DNA from: CAZXCQ01 sp964639275
GTDB lineage: Bacteria > Desulfobacterota > DSM-4660 > Desulfatiglandales > Desulfatiglandaceae
Assembly: GCA_964639275.1 (NCBI GenBank)
Contig: CAZXCQ010000088.1
Coordinates: 1 to 21,392 of the forward strand
Reading direction: 5' to 3'
DNA: 21,392 nt
Part shown: piece after piece, positions 7,153-13,973 of the stretch
How positions within the stretch are numbered: the stretch's first letter is position 1
How the letters are laid out: every line of letters begins with the position of its first letter
Translations under genes and position numbers: made by a program
The notes under the pieces: generated by a model
Database searches by the model: none
What the model was told of the DNA's origin: nothing
Seen by the model: only the letters and a program-made list of their open reading frames with translations

Positions 7153-8183
7153 ATTCTCTCAACCTTCACCCTGCCGCAGGGAACGGTATTATCGGCCTCT
7201 ACCCCCAATACCCTTGCCCGTGTCTTTTTCTCGATCCACAGCAGGCCTTGATTCCGATGGCCCCTCACCAAGGGGATCTCCTTTTCAGGTGCCAGGATCC
7301 TTATCTGCGATGCTGTCCCGGGGCCTGGCAGATCCGGTTCTATCATTTTCTGATGTATCCCCGAACGGACCAGGAATCCAAAGGCAGGGTGCCAGGGGCC
7401 TCCAATGATCTGGCCCTCCTCCAGGAGTGAGGGAGAGGCCTGCAGCCCGATGCGGATGACAGGAATCCCTTGCATTTCCAGCCGCATACATCCCTCCACA
7501 CATATGCTCACAGCATCATCAAGGCCCAGGGGGATATAGCTACCTTCCCGGTAGAGACGGGCAAGTCCTGTGCCGCGGATGATCAGGGCAGGATACAGGC
7601 GAACCGCATCAGGCCGCAGGTGGATTACCCGGGTGATCGTCTCCTGAAATCTCTCCTCTGAGTCACCGGGCAGACCTGGCATCAGCTGGATTCCCACCCC
7701 AAAGCCGTATCTCCTCAGGACCTCCACCGCCCCGACGGTATCCTCAGCAGTATGCCCCCTTCGAGAGAGTCCAAGGACCTGGTTATCCATGGACTGGGCC
7801 CCCACCTCCACCATCCGGACCCCTTTGTCTTGCATCGCCTCCAATCGTCTCGCATCCAAGGCATCGGGCCGTGTGGAGACCCTGATCGACCGGAAAGGCC
7901 CCCCTCGGGTGTAGCGGGCCGCGATCTCCAGGAATTCTTCCATCTGGTCAAAGGGAAGCCTGGTGAAAGTACCCCCATAGAAGGCGATTTGAGGGTCCTT
8001 TTGCTCATAAAAACGCCTTGAAGAGATGGCTTTGTTGAGGATACCTTCTATGTCTTTACCCTTTATGGGCTGAGCGGGTTGTGACGTTATCCTCTCCTGT
8101 GCGCAGAAGATACACCGATGGGGGCATCCCATGTTTGGAATAAAGATGGGGACGATAAAAGGTCTCAGGCCTGCTTTACACAA
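7149..8183 (-). CDS. Elp3-like radical SAM protein
   Basis: A 344-residue radical SAM protein with GCPHRCIFCAQE (Cys20, Cys24, Cys27; the classic CX3CX2C), followed by IAFYGGTFTRLP (the GGT/GGE motif), RVSTRPDAL, VEVGAQSMD and QLMPGLPGD. The Elp3 radical SAM half has this series of motifs, but the acetyltransferase half is missing here. Genes of this type commonly sit between rnc and era in Desulfobacterota, suggesting a link to RNA or ribosome maturation, but the reaction is unknown. The start codon lies 19 bases inside rnc and the stop overlaps era, so the three genes form a tight operon. MCKAGLRPFIVPIFIP begins close to where relatives start, supporting the chosen ATG. Confidence 0.85.
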   Translation of the reverse strand: MCKAGLRPFIVPIFIPNMGCPHRCIFCAQERITSQPAQPIKGKDIEGILNKAISSRRFYEQKDPQIAFYGGTFTRLPFDQMEEFLEIAARYTRGGPFRSIRVSTRPDALDARRLEAMQDKGVRMVEVGAQSMDNQVLGLSRRGHTAEDTVGAVEVLRRYGFGVGIQLMPGLPGDSEERFQETITRVIHLRPDAVRLYPALIIRGTGLARLYREGSYIPLGLDDAVSICVEGCMRLEMQGIPVIRIGLQASPSLLEEGQIIGGPWHPAFGFLVRSGIHQKMIEPDLPGPGTASQIRILAPEKEIPLVRGHRNQGLLWIEKKTRARVLGVEADNTVPCGRVKVERI

Positions 8184-8872
8184 GAAAGGGCCTCCTTGGC
8201 CGCCATTTGCTCGGCCTCCTTTTTGCTTTTCCCTTCTCCTTCGGCCAGGAGCTGTCCATTAAGGGTCAAGGCCACCCTGAATGTCTTGTCATGGTCAGGG
8301 CCGGTCTCTTTGACCAGGTGATATTTTGGGAGGGTCTTGTAGGTCTGCTGGGTGTATTCCTGGAGCAGGCTCTTGAAGTCCTGTACCATTTCTCTGGTAC
8401 CCACCCTTTCCAAGAAGGGGGAAAAGAGCCTGAGAATAATCTCCATCGCCTTTTCAAATCCTGCATCTAGGTAGACCGCCCCCATCAGGGCCTCGGTCGT
8501 GTCTGCAAGTATGGAAGGTTTTTGTCTTCCGCCACTCTGTTCCTCTCCCCGCCCCAGGAGCAAGTGGTCACCCAATCCCAAACTGAGGGCGACCTGGTGG
8601 AGCCCGGCCTCCCCTACCAGCAAGGCCCTGAGCTTTGACAGTTCTCCCTCCTCGGCATCTTGATACAAATCCATCAGGATGTGACTGATCGCCAGGTCCA
8701 GTACTGCATCCCCTAAAAATTCAAGCCGTTCGTTATCCTCGAGACCGGAATCAAACTGCTCGTTTACATAGGAGGAGTGCTGAAATGCCTGAGAGAGCAA
8801 TTCGGGTTGTTTGAAGCTGTAACCAAGTGCCTTGGCAAGCCTTTCAAATTCGAATGTGGAGGGAGAGTCCAT
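8165..8872 (-). CDS. rnc: Ribonuclease III
   Basis: A 235-residue enzyme of normal length that cuts double-stranded RNA, for example in rRNA processing. The RNase III signature NERLEFLGDAVLDL is at 47-60. The metal-binding residues correspond to Glu51, Asp55, Asp124 and Glu127 (ADTTEALMGA). The C-terminal double-stranded RNA-binding domain spans about 165-233 and ends with KSKKEAEQMAAKEAL. It is the first gene of the rnc / radical SAM / era operon. The ribosome binding site is weak (AGG about 11 bases before the ATG). The leader can form a hairpin that could be a self-cleavage site, as known for the E. coli rnc operon; that is inference. Confidence 0.97.
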   Translation of the reverse strand: MDSPSTFEFERLAKALGYSFKQPELLSQAFQHSSYVNEQFDSGLEDNERLEFLGDAVLDLAISHILMDLYQDAEEGELSKLRALLVGEAGLHQVALSLGLGDHLLLGRGEEQSGGRQKPSILADTTEALMGAVYLDAGFEKAMEIILRLFSPFLERVGTREMVQDFKSLLQEYTQQTYKTLPKYHLVKETGPDHDKTFRVALTLNGQLLAEGEGKSKKEAEQMAAKEALSCVKQA

Positions 8873-8914
8873 GGCATCAATGCCTAAACCGGATGATCAT
8901 GTCGTTTAGGAGAG

Positions 8915-8959
8915 AGCCCCCCAAAACCCGGTCTGTTGGAAAAATTGTCTTTTGGGGCT
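8915..8959 (-). repeat. Inverted repeat in the rnc leader
   Basis: On the minus strand AGCCCCAAAA (8959-8950) can pair with TTTTGGGGGGCT (8926-8915), leaving two G residues bulged and a loop of about 23 bases. The predicted transcript start (about 8955) falls inside the first arm, so a stem of about eight pairs would sit at the 5' end of the mRNA. Confidence 0.35.
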
Positions 8960-8961
8960 TA

Positions 8962-8990
8962 ATTCTATAGGAGGGCGTGTAGTTTTTCAA
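8962..8990 (-). promoter_or_regulatory. Sigma-70 promoter of the rnc operon
   Basis: On the minus strand TTGAAA (8990-8985) and TAGAAT (8967-8962) are separated by 17 bases; each box differs from consensus at one position. The start would be near 8955, giving a leader of about 83 nt before rnc. Confidence 0.6.
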
Positions 8991-9035
8991 GTCGAGAAAA
9001 CTGGCAGGGATAAGGGGAATCATTTTATTATTTGT

Positions 9036-9070
9036 TTGACTTATTTGATAAAGGTTATTAAACTTATAAT
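9036..9070 (+). promoter_or_regulatory. Sigma-70 promoter of pyrR
   Basis: TTGACT (9036-9041) is followed after 17 bases by TAAACT (9059-9064). A perfect TATAAT lies at 9065-9070 but would need a 23-base spacer. Either box places the start about 25-35 bases before the pyrR ATG. No attenuator hairpin is visible in this short leader. Confidence 0.5.
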
Positions 9071-9102
9071 TTTTCGTCAAGAACGAGAAGGATGATCCAT
9101 TT

Positions 9103-9651
9103 ATGAAAAAGACAGTGATCTTGAAAAAGGCAGATATCTCTGCCAGGATTCAAAAGATGGCAGAGGAGATCCTGGACAGGAATGGCCAGGTCAATGACGT
9201 CGTCCTTATGGGCATCCGGACTGGGGGTGCATTTCTGGCGGCAAGGCTACAGGCAGCCATTTCTGCCCTCGGGGTGCCGGCGCCCCCCTTAGGGGTTCTT
9301 GATATCACCCTGTACCGTGATGACTGGACAAGGATCGGACCTACCCCCGTAGTAGGAAAGACCGAACTCCCATTCTCCATCTCTGACCGGGTGGTTGTAT
9401 TGGTCGACGACGTGCTATATACGGGAAGGACCGTACGGGCAGCCATGGATGCCATCATGGATTATGGCCGACCAAAGCGGATTGAACTGGCCATCCTGGT
9501 AGACAGGGGAGATGCCCTCAGGGAATTGCCCATCTCTCCCAACTATGTCGGTTGGGTCCGGGGAACTGCACCGGAGGAGACCATCAATGTCTACCTCAAA
9601 GAGACCGGGTCTCATGATCATGTGGCCATTGAGGAAAAAAGGGCGGCTTGA
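9103..9651 (+). CDS. pyrR: PyrR-family pyrimidine regulator / uracil phosphoribosyltransferase
   Basis: A 182-residue type I phosphoribosyltransferase fold. The PRPP-binding loop VDDVLYTGRT is at 101-110, the N-terminal region has MGIRTGGAFLA, and DITLYRDDW is the PyrR-typical segment. PyrR proteins make UMP from uracil and PRPP, and in some bacteria bind pyr mRNA. The segment LVDRGDALRELPISPNYVGW differs from the usual VDRGHRELPI pattern by two inserted residues and loss of the His. AGAAGGA precedes the ATG by about 10 bases. The stop overlaps the next gene by four bases. No pyr biosynthesis genes are nearby and no attenuator is seen, so a catalytic role is as likely as a regulatory one. Confidence 0.88.
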   Translation: MKKTVILKKADISARIQKMAEEILDRNGQVNDVVLMGIRTGGAFLAARLQAAISALGVPAPPLGVLDITLYRDDWTRIGPTPVVGKTELPFSISDRVVVLVDDVLYTGRTVRAAMDAIMDYGRPKRIELAILVDRGDALRELPISPNYVGWVRGTAPEETINVYLKETGSHDHVAIEEKRAA

Positions 9652-10850
9652 CAGTGCAGCGAAAAAGGAAATCGAAAAAGAAATCATCCCCTCCTGTCTT
9701 ACAGCCCCCGGATGAGGATCTCATTACATCGCTCATTCAAGACATCGGGAGTGAAGATCCGGGCCAGATAGTGTCCAGGGTCCCCAACCTACTCTTTGCT
9801 CAGGTGCTTGCCGAGCGCCTCCCACTGGAAAAATCCTCTGTCCCTCTGCTCTCAGCCATTGATAAGGGGTTCCAGGACAAACGGGTGCACAAGGCCGTAA
9901 AACGGGCCTTGTTTAGACTCAAGAAAAAGGGAATCCCCCTCGATGATTTTGAAGGCGAGTGGGGTGATGCCACCCCTGTCTGGGTAGCCCCGCAGGAGGA
10001 AGAGCCTGTTGGCTATCTCGGGCCCCCGGATATCAAGGGGACGAGGAGCATCCTCATAACACTGGGGTGGACCATGAGAGGCATTGACGGCGGAATGGGG
10101 ATTGTCTCTGACGAGGATGGTATAAAGCAGTTTGTGTACGGAGCCTTTAGCAAGAAGCGGCTAAAGGGGCTCAAGGAGCAAATGACCCAAGAGACAGGCC
10201 CCCTTGTGGAGACCACCCTGGCCCATGCCACCACTATTCTTGAAGAGGCCTACCAGCGGCATCTGGAGGTCCATTCTGATGCCCCCCAGGATTACCTTGA
10301 CCTGAGACCGACACTATTGGAAAAGACATCCCTCCTTGATCACCCGGCAATATATGAGTTTGTCCCCAAGGACTCGGTCGATCAGGGGCTCTTGACAGAT
10401 TCTCGGGTAGAGAAACTATTTCAGCATGAATTGATGGCGTCATGGATCGTTGACTATGAAGAGATTAGGCCATTCATAGAAGAGATATCTAAGGTGGATG
10501 ACAGCCCGATTATTCTGACGGAGAACCAGAAGACCGCCCGTGCCAGACAGGTAGAAGAGCGATGCATGGAGGAGCTTTTCCCCGCCCCCAAACGGGCCAG
10601 ACTAAAGCGCAGGCTTGAAGAAATGGCCCATATCCTTTTCAAGCTGGGAGAGGAAGATCCTTCCAGATCCTGTCTCGCTGCCGCCCTCAGTATGGATAAG
10701 GATGAGTCCATCCTGAGAAAGAACCCCGTGATTGAGCACATTGTCCTCCGTAGCCTCGATCTATACCTGGAGGCGATGGAAAATATGGCCCCGGAAGAGG
10801 CCGAAGAGGAGCAGTTGAAGGGCCATTCTCCTGGCATCATCGTCCCTTGA
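9648..10850 (+). CDS. Conserved protein of unknown function (400 residues)
   Basis: Not recognised. The first 15 residues are very basic (RKRKSKKKSS), followed by an acidic, mostly helical body. Segments such as EDPGQIVSRVPNLLFAQVLAE and KGFQDKRVHKAVKRALFRLK look like alpha-helical repeat pairs. There is a central GWTMRGIDGGMGIVSDEDG, possibly a beta element, and an acidic C-terminus (PEEAEEEQ). There is no signal peptide, membrane helix, Cys cluster or ATP-binding loop. The start is TTG at 9648, overlapping the pyrR stop, or GTG at 9654. Overlap with pyrR and abutment with the YjbQ gene suggest one transcript. The basic tail could bind nucleic acid or ribosomes, but that is only a possibility. 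Confidence 0.8.
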   Translation: MTVQRKRKSKKKSSPPVLQPPDEDLITSLIQDIGSEDPGQIVSRVPNLLFAQVLAERLPLEKSSVPLLSAIDKGFQDKRVHKAVKRALFRLKKKGIPLDDFEGEWGDATPVWVAPQEEEPVGYLGPPDIKGTRSILITLGWTMRGIDGGMGIVSDEDGIKQFVYGAFSKKRLKGLKEQMTQETGPLVETTLAHATTILEEAYQRHLEVHSDAPQDYLDLRPTLLEKTSLLDHPAIYEFVPKDSVDQGLLTDSRVEKLFQHELMASWIVDYEEIRPFIEEISKVDDSPIILTENQKTARARQVEERCMEELFPAPKRARLKRRLEEMAHILFKLGEEDPSRSCLAAALSMDKDESILRKNPVIEHIVLRSLDLYLEAMENMAPEEAEEEQLKGHSPGIIVP

Positions 10851-10864
10851 AAGAGGAGGTCGCC

Positions 10865-11257
10865 ATGCCCGCCACCATTTCCGTGAGAACCGATTCAAGA
10901 ATCGATATGGTGGATATTACCCCCTCGGTTCAAATGGAGGTCTCAAAGGCCAAAGTGGCCGATGGGGTCTGTGTCGTCTATGTCCCACATACCACCGCAG
11001 GGGTAACCATCAATGAAGGCGCGGATCCGGCAGTCTGCGCGGACATCATCCAGAAACTGAATCAACTGGTGCCCCCTGGCGACCGCTACCGTCACATGGA
11101 AGGAAACGCTGACAGTCACATCAAGGCCTCGCTGACGGGGAGCTCGGTCACCGTCTTGGTTGAAAATGGGCGGCTTGTCCTCGGGACGTGGCAGAAGATC
11201 TTTTTCTGTGAGTTTGACGGCCCGAGGTCGCGGAGGGTGTATGTGAAGGTAGGCTAA
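10865..11257 (+). CDS. YjbQ-family protein (UPF0047; possible secondary thiamine-phosphate synthase)
   Basis: A 130-residue protein that matches the small YjbQ/UPF0047 family along its whole length. Conserved elements are VPHTTAGVTINEGAD (41-55), HMEGNADSHIKASLTG (78-93) and the end LVLGTWQKIFFCEFDGPR. His42, Glu51, His78 and His85 are likely active-site or metal ligands. Weak thiamine-phosphate synthase activity has been reported for the family; the cellular role is unclear. I chose ATG 10865 because AGAGGAGG (10852-10859) lies five bases before it; a TTG at 10847 would precede that site. It is the last gene of the pyrR transcript and is followed by a long inverted repeat. Confidence 0.92.
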   Translation: MPATISVRTDSRIDMVDITPSVQMEVSKAKVADGVCVVYVPHTTAGVTINEGADPAVCADIIQKLNQLVPPGDRYRHMEGNADSHIKASLTGSSVTVLVENGRLVLGTWQKIFFCEFDGPRSRRVYVKVG

Positions 11258-11258
11258 A

Positions 11259-11332
11259 GGTGTGAGGCGCAAGGGGCAGGGGTTGAGATGGGTTCCCCAG
11301 GTCCCTGGTAGTCATGTCTTGTGCCTTACACC
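11259..11332. repeat. Long imperfect inverted repeat between convergent genes
   Basis: GGTGTGAGGCGCAAG (11259-11273) pairs with CTTGTGCCTTACACC (11318-11332): 15 positions, with two G-T wobbles in the RNA form, separated by 44 bases. It fills the gap between the stops of the YjbQ and ATP-grasp genes. It may act as a two-way terminator or be a copy of a dispersed intergenic repeat. No T run follows on either side. Confidence 0.55.
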
Positions 11333-11334
11333 CG

Positions 11335-12192
11335 TTATACCAGTCTTACGGCTCCTGGATCCATTCCTTTGTCTCCAAGCCATTCATGGACTGCCTCAAA
11401 AAATAGAGAATAGTATTCTTCTGTCCCACCCAATCCCCGCCGGCCAAAGTAGTAATTGATTTCCAGAAAAAGGGGCTCAGGGTCCTTATCCCGAAGAGGA
11501 AACAAAAAATCAACAGCGGCCAGATTGATTCCGGTTTCTCTGGCCAAGGCCATGGCATGCGCCTTTCCCTTTTCCTGAAGGTCCGGCCGCCACTCATGAT
11601 CGATAACTGACCCGCGGCCGACCGTGGTGATGGTCTTTTCCGGTCTGTCGGGGCGCTTCCAGTAGGTAAGGACCCGCTTTCCTATTATCACGGCCCTGAG
11701 CACATTCCCGTCACACGGGATATACGCCTGCGAGACAAATCCATAGAGCCCCGATCGTTCCGCAAGGGCAAGGTGGTCAATGGCCTTTTTTAGCGAATCC
11801 CTGTCTTCAACAAGAAATACGCCCTCTGCCTCGTGCCCCCTGTCCTCTTTGACAAGAAAGGGGAGTGGATGGGGAAGGGGGTCCCCGCCCGGGTACGCCG
11901 TCACAAGTTCATTTACGCTGCCCCAGCAAAAGGTCTCCGGATGTGGCAGACCAAGATCTCTAAACAGGAGGCTTTGCCCTATTTTTCCCGGGTATTTGAA
12001 ACGCGTTTCATAGTCGGGGAATACGAAGGCATCAACCCTCGAACAGGCATCATAGAGTTCCTGCGGGCAGGTCTGGGGCAGGATAATCGCATCTGCCCTC
12101 TGGACCCATTTGAGGTCACTCGAGTCAAGGGTCCTGACCCCCAAAACAACCTGGACGTCTGTGTCAATACATGGATGAAAAGACAGGATCAT
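11335..12192 (-). CDS. ATP-grasp (RimK/glutathione-synthase-like) protein
   Basis: A protein of 285 residues if it starts at MILSFHPC; a GTG at 12231 would give 298. The ATP-grasp features are FLVKEDRGHEAEGVFLVED (the Lys-containing ATP loop), GFVSQAYIPCDGNVLRAVIIGKRVLTYWKR (RimK-like middle) and INLAAVDFLFP...PLFLEINYYFGRRGLGG (Mg-binding Glu and Asn). ATP-grasp enzymes join a carboxylate to an amine, thiol or similar group via an acyl-phosphate. The substrate is unknown. Relatives starting with M-I-x-S-F-H-P support the shorter start, and the longer one would run into the -35 box of the divergent fmdB promoter. Neither start has a good ribosome binding site. It appears to be transcribed alone. 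Confidence 0.8.
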   Translation of the reverse strand: MILSFHPCIDTDVQVVLGVRTLDSSDLKWVQRADAIILPQTCPQELYDACSRVDAFVFPDYETRFKYPGKIGQSLLFRDLGLPHPETFCWGSVNELVTAYPGGDPLPHPLPFLVKEDRGHEAEGVFLVEDRDSLKKAIDHLALAERSGLYGFVSQAYIPCDGNVLRAVIIGKRVLTYWKRPDRPEKTITTVGRGSVIDHEWRPDLQEKGKAHAMALARETGINLAAVDFLFPLRDKDPEPLFLEINYYFGRRGLGGTEEYYSLFFEAVHEWLGDKGMDPGAVRLV

Positions 12193-12234
12193 TGGATATC
12201 TTGGAGGGCAATCATCAAGCGACAATCCCACAGT

Positions 12235-12263
12235 TTGACTTTGCCCTTCTCAGGGACTATAAT
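12235..12263 (+). promoter_or_regulatory. Strong sigma-70 promoter of the fmdB operon
   Basis: TTGACT (12235-12240), a 17-base spacer, then a perfect TATAAT (12258-12263). Transcription would start near 12270, about 30 bases before the fmdB ATG. Confidence 0.75.
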
Positions 12264-12301
12264 TTTTGAGGTATTCTATCCCATAACTCAGGAGGAAGAC
12301 A

Positions 12302-12547
12302 ATGCCAATCTTTGAATTTCGATGTGTGGAATGTGGTGAGATCTCGGAAAAACTCTTTATGGACTCAGACGAAAAGGTAGAGATGGCTTGCCCCAACTGC
12401 AATTCCCAGACCCTCGAACGGGTGGTCAGCCGGACGAGCTATACCATGGGTATGGGAGCGGGGGGAGGAGAGTCGAGAATAACCACCAAGCAGTGCGGTT
12501 CTGGAAGTGAATGCACCACGCTAGATCTACCCGGGTACACCCGGTGA
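12302..12547 (+). CDS. FmdB-type zinc ribbon protein
   Basis: An 81-residue protein starting MPIFEFRCVECG, the typical start of FmdB/CxxC zinc ribbon proteins. The zinc ligands are Cys8, Cys11, Cys30 and Cys33. The rest is a Gly/Ser/Thr-rich flexible tail with two more Cys near the end (KQCGSGSECTT). The family is named after a putative regulator of formamidase genes, but the function is not established and the name should not be taken literally. AGGAGGA lies about six bases before the ATG. It is the first gene behind a strong promoter and is followed on the same strand by three genes of unknown role. Confidence 0.88.
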   Translation: MPIFEFRCVECGEISEKLFMDSDEKVEMACPNCNSQTLERVVSRTSYTMGMGAGGGESRITTKQCGSGSECTTLDLPGYTR

Positions 12548-12582
12548 TAAGGCCCCGGGGGGTTTCCTCGGGTGGTAAGGAT

Positions 12583-12840
12583 ATGTTCAGGGGCGAGAAT
12601 CGGAAAAATCGCCATCATGAGCTCGATGAATATGATAAAGCGCATATCAATGAGATCTTTTTTGAAGATATGGTGGCAAAGCTAAGAAAGATGGATGCAA
12701 GGGTTGGAAGCCTTAACTGCGGATTTGCAGGAGAGGCGTACAAAAACTGGATTCTCTACTTTAGATCCAGGGGGCCTGTTTTTGAAATCGTCGACTTTGA
12801 ATATGACGAGGACTCCCGTGGCCTGGGTTTGGACCTCTGA
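12583..12840 (+). CDS. Small conserved-looking protein of unknown function (85 residues)
   Basis: Not recognised. The N-terminal third is basic and His-rich (FRGENRKNRHHELDEYDK). The body looks like a compact alpha/beta domain (VAKLRKMDARVGSLNC, then WILYFRSRGPVFEIVDFEYDED), with a single Cys pair absent. I chose ATG 12583 because AAGG precedes it, although only two bases away; an in-frame ATG at 12511 would overlap the fmdB gene. The reading frame ends 17 bases before the next gene, which has its own good ribosome binding site. Its position between fmdB and the HEAT-repeat gene suggests co-transcription. Confidence 0.65.
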   Translation: MFRGENRKNRHHELDEYDKAHINEIFFEDMVAKLRKMDARVGSLNCGFAGEAYKNWILYFRSRGPVFEIVDFEYDEDSRGLGLDL

Positions 12841-12857
12841 TCAGCGAAAGGAGTACC

Positions 12858-13973
12858 GTGACCTACCTGGTTGAGAGCAAATTCCATGGCAGGACCTTGA
12901 CCCAGAGACCTGTTTGCCCCTTCTGTGGTGCCTTTGTAGAGAAACCAAAGGAGTTGGATACCAGAAAACCCTTTGAGATGCCAATGGGGTCATGCCCCTG
13001 CGGCGCGGTCTATGCATGCGATGAGACCGGGCACAACCTGGGTTCTGCCATGATCGAGGCCCTTGTGTTTGCGTGCAACATGGATTGGGATCTGGCCTGG
13101 GGGCTGTTGCCGGACGAGGATTACCTGCAGGAGATTGTAAAGGACTATGATTATGCAAACCATCTTGTGGTCCCGGGAGGGTTTTTTGAAAGGAGGCGGA
13201 TATCGGGGGCACTCTTCTTCATCAGGGCGCATCAAGATGTGCAGGAAGTCACCTCCGAAGGTGTCCGGAAAAGACTTGAAAGGGCCGCAACTGCGACTGC
13301 GATAACAGAGTCATCGCGCAAAGGCAGATCCAAAAAGGGGTCTTTTTCAAGACAGGAGATTGAAGAGCTGGTAAGGGAACTCAATCTTGATCCCATGCTT
13401 GACGTTGCGGGAGAGGACAGGAGGCTTGTCAGAAATCTCCACCGGCTCCTCTATTCCGGGGACGATCTTTTCCGCAACAGGGCAGCCGAAACCCTGGGAC
13501 GGGTATCCGCTATCATCGCAAAAAAAGAGCCCGGAACAATCTCCAAACTCCTCCAGAGATTATTCTACGCTATCGTGGATACGGCCGCCTTTACCTGGGG
13601 GGCCTTTGAGGCGATCGGGGAAATCATCGGCCACAGGGTGGATCTGTTTGGCGGATATGTACCGCAGCTTTATCAATTCCTGCCGGATGAAACACTCCGG
13701 GCCCATGCCATTGAGGCCCTCGGTCGGATTGCAAAGTCATCACCGGGTCCTATGCGCAGACATACCTTCCACTTCCTCTCCTTTTTGAATGATCCCGATC
13801 CAGCGGTCCGGGGGTATACCGCCCGGCTTCTGGGCAATCTTGGGGCTCAGGAGGCCAAAGGGGCCCTGAAAAGGCTTCAGGATGACCCCAATGAAGTCAA
13901 GGTGTATGAAAACGGAGACCTTCTAAAAAGGACGGTTGGCCAACTGGCATCAGATGCCCTGGACAGACTATGA
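12858..13973 (+). CDS. HEAT-repeat protein with N-terminal Cys cluster (DVU0298-like)
   Basis: A 371-residue protein. The N-terminus has a possible zinc ribbon: CPFC (Cys20, Cys23), then CPCGAVYAC (Cys46, Cys48, Cys54). A Lys/Ser-rich linker follows at about 145-165 (SRKGRSKKGSF). From about 190 to the end there are HEAT/PBS-lyase-like helical repeats: DDLFRNRAAETLGRVS, LRAHAIEALGRIAKSS and PAVRGYTARLLGNLGAQEA. Such repeats bind proteins. It resembles what is annotated in sulfate reducers as the DVU0298 family, from memory and unverified; no function is known. The start is GTG 12858, preceded by GAAAGGAG. The last four bases overlap the start of the next gene. Confidence 0.8.
   Translation: MTYLVESKFHGRTLTQRPVCPFCGAFVEKPKELDTRKPFEMPMGSCPCGAVYACDETGHNLGSAMIEALVFACNMDWDLAWGLLPDEDYLQEIVKDYDYANHLVVPGGFFERRRISGALFFIRAHQDVQEVTSEGVRKRLERAATATAITESSRKGRSKKGSFSRQEIEELVRELNLDPMLDVAGEDRRLVRNLHRLLYSGDDLFRNRAAETLGRVSAIIAKKEPGTISKLLQRLFYAIVDTAAFTWGAFEAIGEIIGHRVDLFGGYVPQLYQFLPDETLRAHAIEALGRIAKSSPGPMRRHTFHFLSFLNDPDPAVRGYTARLLGNLGAQEAKGALKRLQDDPNEVKVYENGDLLKRTVGQLASDALDRL

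Noticed and set aside
8877..9080. 67-codon minus-strand ORF before rnc
   Set aside because: It covers the two divergent promoters, is A/T-driven in composition and has no ribosome binding site.
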